A stretch of 39,483 bases of DNA, taken from Desulfobacula sp. (GTDB taxonomy: Bacteria; Desulfobacterota; Desulfobacteria; Desulfobacterales; Desulfobacteraceae). Each line of letters begins with the position of its first letter. Within the stretch, counting starts at the first letter, position 1. The position numbers and the translations under genes are program-made. Positions 32,086-39,483 of this stretch are shown one piece after another. The stretch spans positions 1-39,483 of the forward strand of contig JAKIUJ010000016.1 in assembly GCA_021647625.1 (NCBI GenBank). Direction: 5' to 3'. The notes under the pieces are model-generated. The model saw only the letters and a list, made by a program, of their open reading frames with translations, had not been told where the DNA came from and made no database searches.

Positions 32086-32403
32086 ATGTTTAAGGATTAT
32101 TCAGACAGTAAAATAATTGAACAAAGCTTTGACTGGATTAAGAAAAACCTTGATCCTTTAATGGGCTATATCATTTTTGACAATGATTTGAGCAACCAGG
32201 CAGATTCTATTTTTTCTGAATCCCTCATGGCATATCAATATTTAAAAAAGGAAAATTATGCCGTAAAAAAAATATATGATTCCAAAGCTTTTAAAGAATA
32301 TTTGATCATACAAATTGATCCTGGAAACGAAGATGCAACACTGGGTAAGGTTATGGGATACGGGTTTGACAAAGATACCGTATACTATTTGTATAAGGCA
32401 TAA
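32086..32403 (+). CDS. Hypothetical 105-residue protein
   Basis: I do not recognise this family. It is a small, acidic-to-neutral, soluble protein with a mixed helix/strand pattern (IIEQSFDWIKKNLDPLMGYI, then LIIQIDPGNEDATLGKVMG and YGFDKDTVYYLYKA). It lacks a signal peptide, cysteines and any obvious metal site. The ATG at 32086 has only a weak ribosome site in GGGTGTAAGC. It lies 25 nt before the KamA-like gene on the same strand, so it could be a small partner of that radical enzyme; this is position-based inference. Confidence 0.6.
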   Translation: MFKDYSDSKIIEQSFDWIKKNLDPLMGYIIFDNDLSNQADSIFSESLMAYQYLKKENYAVKKIYDSKAFKEYLIIQIDPGNEDATLGKVMGYGFDKDTVYYLYKA

Positions 32404-32428
32404 ATAGTGATTGTAAAGGAATATTGCA

Positions 32429-34915
32429 ATGGAAAGTAATGATCGTTCACTAAACATAGTGTTCAAACATTCAGGAAAAAAAACAGATGTGAGTCTTGAT
32501 TCTTTGAAAGGTGCTGTAATTGAATTTCTTGATATCTATGGGACGATACCGCTTGCAGGAAAACAATTCTGCAGTATCACGGGAGAGGGTCCTGGGGAGA
32601 AAAGATTTTCAAATCTTTTAATAAAGACTGGATACGCCAACGATCCAAGAGGTTTTTTTAAAGAACTTTTATCGATCCTTGTTAACGGGGAAATGAAAAG
32701 GATTGTAATTAAAGGGATCCAAATCCCCCATCTCATGCTCATGGCAATCCTTGAACAGGTCCTGCCGGGACATGGATATGTTTCTATTAAAGACACCCAC
32801 CAGCTTGAAAAAACAACCCATATTGCAGTCCCTGAAAAAGACAGGAAACAACTCCAAAAGGTAATTGAAACATACCCGGTACGATTGTCGCGCCATACCA
32901 TTCGCCAGATGATGGTTTCAAAGGATGTGGCCTGCCAGTATCTGCCCTTTGTTGAAGAGCTGGATTCAGGAGGTCATACCAACACCTGGATCGGCCAGTT
33001 TCATGATGGTCTGTTAGAGCAGATGTACCAGAACCGTGTCATCTTTCTTTTAAACATGGCCTGCCCGGTTTATTGTAGATTTTGCTTCAGAAAACATAAG
33101 GATTCCAGGAATGAAAAGAATCCCTGTGTGGCGGATGTAAAGAAAGCTGTCCAGCATGTAAAGGATTCTTGCGACATCAAAGAAATTGTGGTGACCGGGG
33201 GTGATCCTTTCATGAACAGGGCCAATATGGCCGCTGCAATAGACGGTCTCATGCAGGTGGATCATGTCCAGACCGTCCGGCTTGCCACACGTTCCATTGC
33301 CTATTACCCGGATCTTTTTTTTGAAAAGGAATCTGCTTATCTGAAATATCTTAAGCAAAAGAGCTTTGAACTCCAACAGCACGGTAAAAGAATGGAAGTG
33401 GCCACCCATTTTATTCATCCGGATGAAGTGTCGCCTGAAAGTCTTGATATTATATCTGATCTTGTCAACAATGGAATTAGCGTTTATATTCAGACCCCGT
33501 TTTTGAGTAACTGCAATGATAAAGGTCCGGAACTGGTAAGGCTTTTCAGCCTGCTGCGGGGCGCCGGTGCCGAGCTTCATTATATTTATATCCCTTGTAG
33601 TCCCATCCATGGGAACAGCATTTACTGGAGTTCTCTATCCGAAGGGATGGGGATTGCCAAACACCTCCGTGCCCACTTGTCTGACAGGGTCATCCCGAGA
33701 ATCTGTACGGCTACCCCCATAGGAAAAATGGACTGGTATACCAGCGGATGGGCAGTGGAAAAGGTGAAAGATCATGAAAATTTTATCTGGATCAGGACCC
33801 CATATACACCGAATTATTTTAAAGCCTTTGCCCCCCTTGCCAATGAGCTCACCAATATCAGAGTGAATGATGAAGGAACAATAGATATCCAGTATATGGC
33901 ACAGATCGGGGATGACTCTTATCTCCATGGGCCAAGACCTAAAAGATTGGCAATAAAAAATAAACCTGCCTCAATGGATGATATTGAAATGCTGAAATCC
34001 ATGTTGCTCAATGAAAGACAAACAGGGCCGTCTATTGTAAAAGTTGGTGTAAACGTTGGTGTGAATACCGGTGCTGAAAAACTTTTACGGCTCCATGAAA
34101 CAAGGGTTGAGATTGATGCCCGAGCTAAAACAAGTCAAATCGATTACATCAGATCCGATGACAGAATTACGGATGTGGTCATATCATCTTCAACCGATGC
34201 AATAGAGTCCCTTTTCTATATAAAGCCGCTCATTAAAAAACTTGCGGATATTCCCCATGTGAATGCTGTCCGGCTGTTCAGTCCGAAGTTTAATGCCCGG
34301 CCAAAAGCGTATACAAGGGCTGTGATCAATACCCTTGGAGATTTAAACAAGCTTTGTGTGGTGAATCCTCTAAGGTTGGAAATCGAAACATGGTTTACCC
34401 TGGCCGATGAAATAACAAATGCCCATGAAAAGTTGGTGAGAAGACTGAATAATAAAGGAATAACCGTTTATTGTAATACTGCACTTTTAGGCGGTGTCAA
34501 TGATTCTGATGTACATATCCATTCCCTTGCCTATAGCGTGCGAAAAGCAGGGATAGAATTTCATCACCTTTATGCTGCAGGGCTTCCCGTACAGCAAAAG
34601 TGGAATAGTGATCACCCTGTTGATTCCTATGATGTCATTGACATTGCTGCAAAAGTTCGAAGAGAAGGATCAGGAAGGGAAATCCCCAGATATATCATTT
34701 CAACGCTACTGGGCGAGGTGGATTATGGTCTGACTTCATCTTTCGTTAATGACAATGGTCAGGGAAGAATAAAACTTGGCTGTTATAACGTGTCGTATTA
34801 CAAAGGGCTGGATGAACATTTTGAGCTTCCAGAAGGCGTTACTACAGATAATGATGGTTCTCCCGTGGTTCAGGTGCCTGGATTTATAAAAACAAACAGT
34901 TTTCCAGTTTCTTAA
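32429..34915 (+). CDS. Bimodular KamA-like radical SAM protein
   Basis: The 828-residue protein resembles lysine 2,3-aminomutase (KamA) twice. Module 1 (about 140-470) has the radical SAM motif CxxxCxxC as CPVYCRFC (Cys212, 216, 219), TGGDPF, VATHFIHPDEVS and, near 424-433, PRICTATPIGK, where Lys433 falls at about the place of the PLP lysine of KamA. Module 2 (about 530-790) repeats the barrel pattern (IPHVNAVRLFSPKFNARPKA, TALLGGVNDSD, EIPRYIISTLLGEVDYG). It has no cysteine motif, and Glu763 replaces the lysine. About 130 N-terminal residues are unassigned. The family usually moves an amino group in lysine, glutamate or arginine-type substrates. The ATG has AAGGA upstream. An M23-like gene follows 14 nt later. 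Confidence 0.85.
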   Translation: MESNDRSLNIVFKHSGKKTDVSLDSLKGAVIEFLDIYGTIPLAGKQFCSITGEGPGEKRFSNLLIKTGYANDPRGFFKELLSILVNGEMKRIVIKGIQIPHLMLMAILEQVLPGHGYVSIKDTHQLEKTTHIAVPEKDRKQLQKVIETYPVRLSRHTIRQMMVSKDVACQYLPFVEELDSGGHTNTWIGQFHDGLLEQMYQNRVIFLLNMACPVYCRFCFRKHKDSRNEKNPCVADVKKAVQHVKDSCDIKEIVVTGGDPFMNRANMAAAIDGLMQVDHVQTVRLATRSIAYYPDLFFEKESAYLKYLKQKSFELQQHGKRMEVATHFIHPDEVSPESLDIISDLVNNGISVYIQTPFLSNCNDKGPELVRLFSLLRGAGAELHYIYIPCSPIHGNSIYWSSLSEGMGIAKHLRAHLSDRVIPRICTATPIGKMDWYTSGWAVEKVKDHENFIWIRTPYTPNYFKAFAPLANELTNIRVNDEGTIDIQYMAQIGDDSYLHGPRPKRLAIKNKPASMDDIEMLKSMLLNERQTGPSIVKVGVNVGVNTGAEKLLRLHETRVEIDARAKTSQIDYIRSDDRITDVVISSSTDAIESLFYIKPLIKKLADIPHVNAVRLFSPKFNARPKAYTRAVINTLGDLNKLCVVNPLRLEIETWFTLADEITNAHEKLVRRLNNKGITVYCNTALLGGVNDSDVHIHSLAYSVRKAGIEFHHLYAAGLPVQQKWNSDHPVDSYDVIDIAAKVRREGSGREIPRYIISTLLGEVDYGLTSSFVNDNGQGRIKLGCYNVSYYKGLDEHFELPEGVTTDNDGSPVVQVPGFIKTNSFPVS

Positions 34916-34929
34916 GGCAGGGTAAAATT

Positions 34930-35592
34930 ATGAAATACCCCTATATTGCATACAGTGAAAAGATTGATATTCAACCCATTTTCAAAGACCTGAAGGGTGA
35001 TCCGCTGGAAGTTGATATGTCGGTGCACTCGACCCTTTTTGATACCCTTGATGTCAGGGACCAGAAAGGGTTTCAAAAACTTTTGGATGATATGATGAAA
35101 GACAAGTATACATGGGGTGTTTCATCATATCTTGAAAATAGGCAAATTGTCCTGTCTCCCTGCCCCCAGATGGTTGAGGAAAAGCGGTTTTACCATCTGG
35201 GACTTGATATCATTGTTCCATTAGGCACACCCTTGCACGCTCCTTTGGATGCCAGGGTCAAGGAAAGTGGATATGAAGCAGGTGAAGGAAATTATGGAGC
35301 ACATGTCCTTTTGATGCATGAAAGCCATGATTTTGAAACTTTTTACAGCTTTTACGGCCATTTAAACAAAGAACGACTTCCTGCCGTCGGTACAAAATTT
35401 GCGACAGGAGAAGTCTTCTCCCATATTGGTGATTTCCATGAAAACGGAAACTGGTTTTATCATACCCATCTTCAGGTCATCACCCAAAAGGGGCTCGAAC
35501 AAGGGTATCTTTCCAAGGGATATTGCGCTGCAAGTGAGCTTGCACAAATGGAGGGTCTCTGCCCATCGCCTTTGTCTCTGTTCAAGATTTGA
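34930..35592 (+). CDS. M23-like (LytM-fold) protein, cytosolic
   Basis: Residues 85-185 show the M23/LytM zinc-site pattern: HLGLD (His89, Asp93) and HTH (His178, His180), with LGTPLHAPLDARV and YGHL between, as in LytM domains. There is no signal peptide, so a cell-wall role is unlikely. The closest pattern I recall is the M23-like module of bacterial fusion proteins that join it to an APH-type kinase and a class III aminotransferase. The N-terminal 80 residues are unassigned. The 220-residue frame starts at an ATG with AGGG upstream, 14 nt after the KamA-like gene, and the two are surely cotranscribed. It converges with a minus-strand gene whose stop is adjacent. Confidence 0.8.
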   Translation: MKYPYIAYSEKIDIQPIFKDLKGDPLEVDMSVHSTLFDTLDVRDQKGFQKLLDDMMKDKYTWGVSSYLENRQIVLSPCPQMVEEKRFYHLGLDIIVPLGTPLHAPLDARVKESGYEAGEGNYGAHVLLMHESHDFETFYSFYGHLNKERLPAVGTKFATGEVFSHIGDFHENGNWFYHTHLQVITQKGLEQGYLSKGYCAASELAQMEGLCPSPLSLFKI

Positions 35593-35826
35593 TCAGATAT
35601 CGTAAAAATGGCGGCATGTTATGGATTTTGATCCGGATCTTCCACAGATTGATTTTTTTTCTAACATAATCCACCAGGGATTAGGGCAGTCGAGCAGCCA
35701 TTTGCTCCTCTTAAAAAAAATGGAAAAGCCGCTGCCCATTCCCTGCCAGCGAAAGATTGGTCCTCCTTCAGCCTTTAAATGAAAATCGGCATAGACCTCG
35801 ACATGACAATCTAACAGACACGCCAT
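35593..35826 (-). CDS. Small ORF coupled to the ATP-grasp gene, possibly real
   Basis: The 77-codon frame starts at an ATG three bases after the TAA of the ATP-grasp gene and ends at the adjacent stop of the convergent M23-like gene, so it fills the gap exactly. The translation, starting MACLLDCHVEVYADFHLKAE, has a Trp/Gly-rich middle (GPIFRWQGMGSGF) and ends without a recognisable motif. I do not know the family. Tight coupling favours a real gene; an unconserved product would argue against it. Confidence 0.45.
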   Translation of the reverse strand: MACLLDCHVEVYADFHLKAEGGPIFRWQGMGSGFSIFFKRSKWLLDCPNPWWIMLEKKSICGRSGSKSITCRHFYDI

Positions 35827-35829
35827 GGG

Positions 35830-37065
35830 TTAATGGCGGCAGATGATAGGTCGGCCTTCAGCATCAATATCAATACCAATGACATCGTTTGTCCTGAATC
35901 CAAGACGCATAAACTCATTGACAACCTTATCATGTCTGCCCATATGCCAGTACGCCGACCATATTGGATTTCGGATAGAGGCAATACCATATGCATCATG
36001 ACTGCCCAAATTGATTCGAAATTTATCCTTTGCGATCAGAGTATCTGCCTCGGCCAGAAAAATATCAATCTGGTAAAGATTTTCGTGCAAAGCCCTTGAA
36101 AGGGGCTTTTGAAGCTCAGGTACATCATCCAGGTAATGGTTGGCAATCTGATAAAGCTCGCCTGAATCCTGAATGGAAAAACCAATAACAGCAAATCGTT
36201 GGTGATTTAGAGCAAAAGACTCGAGTTCTTTTTCATATTCCTTTATGCTGGATATAATACCTTTTATATCAGGTTTTGAGTCAGTATCATCCAGAACAAG
36301 ATCTTCACACTGGCTTATGATATTAATATAAAAGGCCTTGTTGTCCATTATATAAACCGGTCTTTCCCGGTAGTTTTTGCGTTTCCGCATGCGCCGGATG
36401 CCATCGAGTATTACAGAACGTTCGCTCTCTTTTCCCTCCAGAGTCTCAATATTTGAGATATCCCTTGCCTGCACCACATGTATCTCACCATCAACAGTAA
36501 TAATATATTCAATCTCACATATGAACCCCAGTTTCTTTTGTATATCTTCTGAAAGTTTTAATAATCTTCGGTCATGGGGAACTTTTGTGATATATGGTTC
36601 GTTTTGCACCTTGCTCATTCGACTTCTGCAATAACCAAATTCCCAGGCATTGCCGATCTTTTTAACCATAACATTTGAACCGTTGACAAAGGGCATGATA
36701 ATAACACCCATATCGTTCATATCTATCTTTGGGGCATGGTGGAATACTTGCTGCCGGTGGATGGAAAGTCGTTTGGATGTTTCAGCGATTTTAATCATAC
36801 GTTTGCGTGCATATTTTATTCCGCCCACATCTGCATATGTTTCAAGGGAATCAAAGGTGCCGCCCTTGTACTCTGATTCAAGAGGATGCGCGCTTCTTGC
36901 AATTACTTTATAGCTTTCACGATGGGTGCCTAAAAACGAGTCCAATTGCTTAAAATCTTCACTCTTAAATTTCTGTGCAGGTACATAAATAAAATCCGGA
37001 ACATTAAATCCGCTTTTTCTGAGTTTTTCAAGCAGTCTCGCTTTTTCAGGTATTTTATTTATCAT
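35830..37065 (-). CDS. ATP-grasp protein, PEP/pyruvate-binding (PPDK_N-like) domain
   Basis: The 411-residue protein resembles the N-terminal ATP-binding domain of pyruvate phosphate dikinase/PEP synthase. The diagnostic pieces are KVIARSAHPLESEYKGGTFD (compare RSSxxxED), IMPFVNGSNVMV, and EIEYIITVDGEIHVVQARDI with the metal/ATP residues E and QxR. It lacks the swivelling His domain and the PEP-binding barrel of the full enzymes, so it may phosphorylate or ligate a small molecule on its own. The C-terminal 200 residues are unassigned. The ATG at 37065 follows AAGG. It is transcribed against the KamA/M23 operon, with a small ORF three bases downstream. A link to those genes is plausible but unproven. 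Confidence 0.75.
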   Translation of the reverse strand: MINKIPEKARLLEKLRKSGFNVPDFIYVPAQKFKSEDFKQLDSFLGTHRESYKVIARSAHPLESEYKGGTFDSLETYADVGGIKYARKRMIKIAETSKRLSIHRQQVFHHAPKIDMNDMGVIIMPFVNGSNVMVKKIGNAWEFGYCRSRMSKVQNEPYITKVPHDRRLLKLSEDIQKKLGFICEIEYIITVDGEIHVVQARDISNIETLEGKESERSVILDGIRRMRKRKNYRERPVYIMDNKAFYINIISQCEDLVLDDTDSKPDIKGIISSIKEYEKELESFALNHQRFAVIGFSIQDSGELYQIANHYLDDVPELQKPLSRALHENLYQIDIFLAEADTLIAKDKFRINLGSHDAYGIASIRNPIWSAYWHMGRHDKVVNEFMRLGFRTNDVIGIDIDAEGRPIICRH

Positions 37066-37206
37066 GTTTGACCTTATTAACAGATTTCAATTTTTTAACA
37101 AAATTGACCGATCATTCGATAGGCGTTACTTCTTTTTAGGTATCATATGCCAAAACGCAATGCAATACTAACAAACGTACATTAAAGGAACCTTCAAACC
37201 GTAACC

Positions 37207-37350
37207 AGTGCCCGAGCTAAAATCGCCAATTTCCCCGATTACCGTGTTGGTCAGAAATTAGAATCCTAAAAATACTCCATGTATTCCTCCTGTTAGAATT
37301 TCCGTCTGCCTTGTACTCAAGCAAATTTTCAGGTTTTCGTTCAGGCACTA
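37207..37350. repeat. Diverged full-length palindromic repeat (copy D)
   Basis: The right end GGTTTTCGTTCAGGCACTA (37332-37350) matches copy B almost exactly. The left end AGTGCCCGAGCTAAAATCGCC and inner AATCCT...ATGTA and GCCTTG blocks match more loosely. The copy is about 145 bp and lies directly upstream of a kinase remnant. Confidence 0.6.
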
Positions 37351-37390
37351 CCTGAAATCATTAATATGGAAAAGATAGATGGGTTTACCC

Positions 37391-37501
37391 TGGTTCGCCA
37401 TTACTTACGGATTGATCAAAGAGCTTGGTAATGATATCATGGTATAAGGTGAAAATGATAAAGGGAAGCATTTTGCTATGATACTGCCCTTAAGCCCATA
37501 G
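37391..37501 (+). pseudogene. C-terminal remnant of a histidine kinase
   Basis: In one frame the bases read WFAITYGLIKELGNDIMV, a stop (TAA at 37445-37447), then GENDKGKHFAMILPLSP and TAG at 37499-37501. This is the end of a histidine kinase ATPase domain (typically ITYGIIKELGGDI...SExxKGTxFxIxLPL). The upstream part is missing; repeat copy D lies about 40 bp before it. It is not expressed as a kinase. Confidence 0.65.
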
Positions 37502-37593
37502 ACAAGACAATATATAAAACCGTCTTGCTAATGTTGTCTGATTTTGATTTAAACTTAATTTAAAAAAAGAAAAAAATAGCATCGAGGCTGCGT

Positions 37594-38247
37594 ATGGCAG
37601 AAAATGAAAATATACTGGCACTGGCAGGGTTAAAATTTTTCGGAAAAATGTCTGTTTCTGCAACACATGAGATTAAAAATACCCTGGCTATCATAAAGGA
37701 AAGTGCAGGATTATTGGAAGACCTGTCCATTATGGCGCAAAAAGGGCAATCTTTGTCTACACAACACATCAATACTATTTCACAAAGGGTCGCAAGACAG
37801 GTTAAACGCTCTGACATGGTATTGAGAAAATTAAACCGATTTTCCCACAGTGTTGATCAATCAAAGGAAATTGTCGATCTTGAGAAAACTTTTGGATTTG
37901 TTCTGAATTTGGCATCAAGACTTGTGGAAATGCAAGGGGTAAGTTTTAAGGTAACATCTCCTGTAGCGCCTTTGCGAATTAACACAAGCCTGTTCTATAT
38001 GGAAAATATGATATGGCAGGCCATTGAAGCCGCCTGCAGTATAGTTGACAAAGAAAAACAAATCATGATTTCCTTTGGAACCGATGGCGCAAAAGTCTCG
38101 ATCAAATTTGAGATGACAATAGTTAAAGATGATTTAATGGAAGGTTTGTTTGGGTCAAAAGAAGATCTGGCCTTAATGGAATATTTGGATATTTCCATTG
38201 AAAAAAACAATAAAGGTTTTGCCCTTTTTAGGTACAAAAAAAATTAA
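37594..38247 (+). CDS. Histidine kinase-like protein with degenerate ATPase region
   Basis: The 217-residue soluble protein begins with a dimerisation/phospho-acceptor region: the H-box SATHEIKNTLAIIKESAG places His25 where HisKA kinases are phosphorylated. The rest is about the size of an ATPase domain, but the N box (MENMIWQAIEAAC) has no Asn-rich NLxxNA form, and no DxGxG or GxGLGL boxes are visible. It may be a phosphotransfer protein or an inactive kinase that needs a partner. It lies 177 bp upstream of a single-domain response regulator on the same strand, the likely partner. The ATG has CGAGGC upstream. No membrane segment is present. Confidence 0.75.
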   Translation: MAENENILALAGLKFFGKMSVSATHEIKNTLAIIKESAGLLEDLSIMAQKGQSLSTQHINTISQRVARQVKRSDMVLRKLNRFSHSVDQSKEIVDLEKTFGFVLNLASRLVEMQGVSFKVTSPVAPLRINTSLFYMENMIWQAIEAACSIVDKEKQIMISFGTDGAKVSIKFEMTIVKDDLMEGLFGSKEDLALMEYLDISIEKNNKGFALFRYKKN

Positions 38248-38261
38248 TTTTTTACACCAGA

Positions 38262-38378
38262 GGCTCTTGCAGATAAAATATATTATGGCTTGATCCCGCT
38301 ATATATCGTATTGTAACAATCATGAACTACAGTATATAGTGAGCAAGAGCCATTAACCGGTATTTTTGCAAGAGGCTC
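38262..38378. repeat. Inverted and partial repeats between kinase-like and regulator genes
   Basis: GGCTCTTGC (38262-38270) is perfectly inverted as GCAAGAGCC (38343-38351); a third related piece, GCAAGAGGCTC, is at 38368-38378. They fill the 177-bp gap and could be a regulator site or an mRNA hairpin. No T tract follows the second arm. Confidence 0.5.
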
Positions 38379-38423
38379 AACAGTTTGATATAATAAAAAC
38401 ATTAAGGTCATGAGGAAAAAATT

Positions 38424-38852
38424 ATGTCGGAAAAAGTATTGCTTGTGGATGATGAAAAAGAATTTCTGGAGATCATGTCTGAACGGATGACAGCTCGCGG
38501 AATGGAAGTTACCACTGCCGAATCTGCGAGTGAAGCCCTGTCTATTTTAGGAAATAAATCATTTGATGTCATTCTCCTGGATTTTCAGATGCCGGAAATG
38601 GACGGTGTGGAGGCATTAAAGGCCATTAAAAATTTGAAACCCGAACTGCAGATCATTTTGTTGACAGGCTATGCTACTACGGAAAAAACAGTTGAAGCTA
38701 TGAAAATCGGTGCAACGGATTTTCTTGAAAAACCAGCAGATCTTGAAGCACTTTCAAAAAAAATAAAGAACGCAAAAGCAGAAAGAATGCTCATTGTTGA
38801 AAAACGAACAGAGGAAAAGATTAAAGATATTATTCAACGGCATGGTTTTTAA
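38424..38852 (+). CDS. Single-domain response regulator
   Basis: The 142-residue protein is a receiver domain with VLLVDDEKEFL, acceptor Asp53 in VILLDFQMPEMDG, LLTGYAT and FLEKPAD, followed by a basic helical tail (KKIKNAKAERMLIVEKRTEE) but no DNA-binding or enzymatic output. It may act like CheY/Spo0F-type relays. The ATG has GAGGA upstream. The kinase-like gene just before it is the natural partner. The tail of about 20 residues could contact a further protein. Confidence 0.93.
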   Translation: MSEKVLLVDDEKEFLEIMSERMTARGMEVTTAESASEALSILGNKSFDVILLDFQMPEMDGVEALKAIKNLKPELQIILLTGYATTEKTVEAMKIGATDFLEKPADLEALSKKIKNAKAERMLIVEKRTEEKIKDIIQRHGF

Positions 38853-39483
38853 CCCGGGGGCCATGCTGTAAATTTAGCTGAGCTTGATTTATAGCGACTA
38901 TGTGTACCGTTAAAATTAAATTTATAACCCAGTATTGATCATATGAGATACCCTTAAAAATTCAACAAAAATAATAAATTGAAATCTTGACAACATCTGT
39001 AAGATGTTTGATGGATTTAACCATGAAAATAAAGATTAACAGCTCAAAAGTTTTCTTAACCTTATCTCCATTAGGAATCGTTACAAAATAACTTGATCTA
39101 AATTGTTTCCAAAACCCCTTAAAAGACTGGGTATTTTGAAAATAAAAGATCAAATAATTTTGAAGCCGATCCTTACGTTGAATGTCGAACTTTTTTTCTT
39201 CCAACAAGTCTAATGATCAAAGGAATATTATATCCATGTAATGCGCTGATTGATTGATCAACTAAGAAAAATTGTTATGCGTACTCTTAAAAAAGAAAAA
39301 TTTATAGACAAAGAAAATAGTGAATTTTTGATAACATTGATTCAAGACTCTGGATGGAACTCACATTCAACACCCTAAATACAAAAAGTTAAGGTTTTAT
39401 CTAAAAAACAATTTGTAGTTATTTTAAGTGGTTAATTTGGTTAAGAGTGTTTTTGAATGAAATTTATTCGCTGAACAATATTT
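38853..39483. other. Terminal stretch without a convincing gene
   Basis: The last 630 bp are AT-rich. A minus-strand frame at 38962-39207 (81 codons) is Phe/Lys-rich, with an N-terminus (RKDRLQNYLIFYF) faintly like PilZ-domain proteins, but the rest does not follow that family. I see no tRNA, terminator or known repeat. The window ends before any further gene is evident. Confidence 0.5.

Noticed and set aside
38962-39207. 81-codon minus-strand ORF near the right end, faintly PilZ-like at its start
   Set aside because: Only about 12 residues resemble PilZ, the rest does not, and there is no good ribosome site.
1-39483. CRISPR array or phage genes
   Set aside because: No regularly spaced direct repeats, integrase, capsid or terminase-like frames were found.

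Overview
The window looks like the chromosome of an anaerobic, selenocysteine-using bacterium, most likely a sulfate reducer of the Desulfobacterota (Desulfobacteraceae-like). The grounds are an Mvh/Vhu-type [NiFe] hydrogenase with an in-frame UGA (Sec) codon, a corrinoid-protein/UroD methyl-transfer cluster, sigma-54 regulation, several sensor kinases and a dispersed palindromic repeat. The genus is inference; no 16S gene or taxonomic marker is present.

Layout. (1) 1-4230, minus strand: Ski2-like helicase, RidA and EttA (runs off the left edge), a short housekeeping operon. (2) 4607-9055, plus strand: corrinoid protein, UroD-family protein lacking the usual zinc ligands, a DUF1638 gene interrupted by an in-frame TGA, and a GAF-PAS hybrid histidine kinase, all overlapping. 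(3) 9258-9985: Nudix hydrolase and a truncated Mth938-domain remnant. (4) 10183-15185: a PATAN (DUF4388) gene convergent with a six-gene operon encoding an MglA-like GTPase, an MglB-like Roadblock protein, two more putative Roadblock-like proteins, a 526-residue protein with an internal duplication, and a small membrane protein. This is the best candidate for an undescribed system. (5) 15475-18860: Cache-HAMP-NarX-type kinase, NarL-type regulator, and a small membrane protein behind a sigma-54-like promoter and an 18-bp palindrome. (6) 18963-22185, minus strand: maturation protease, hydrogenase small subunit and hydrogenase large subunit. The large subunit is a selenoprotein that conventional ORF calling truncates by 35 residues. 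A complete palindromic repeat sits between the protease and the structural genes. (7) 22404-22522: tRNA-Pro(GGG) and its terminator, followed by about 800 bp of apparently non-coding or decayed sequence. (8) 23338-35592, plus strand: proline racemase/hydroxyproline epimerase family enzyme, YtcJ-like amidohydrolase, PAS-sigma-54 activator, polyamine-type ABC transporter (permease, permease, Tat-exported binding protein, ATPase), a small unknown protein, a two-barrel KamA-like radical SAM protein and a cytosolic M23-like protein. Three 18-bp operator-like sites (TGATYC-N6-GRATCA) and a GG-N10-GC promoter lie between the activator gene and the transporter, so this is probably one catabolic regulon for an amino or imino acid. 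(9) 35593-37065, minus strand: an ATP-grasp (PPDK_N-like) protein and a small ORF. (10) 37207-38852: a diverged repeat copy, a kinase C-terminal remnant, a kinase-like protein with a degenerate ATPase region, and a single-domain response regulator. The last 630 bp hold no convincing gene.

All calls come from reading the sequence and from memory of protein families; no database search or structure prediction was run.
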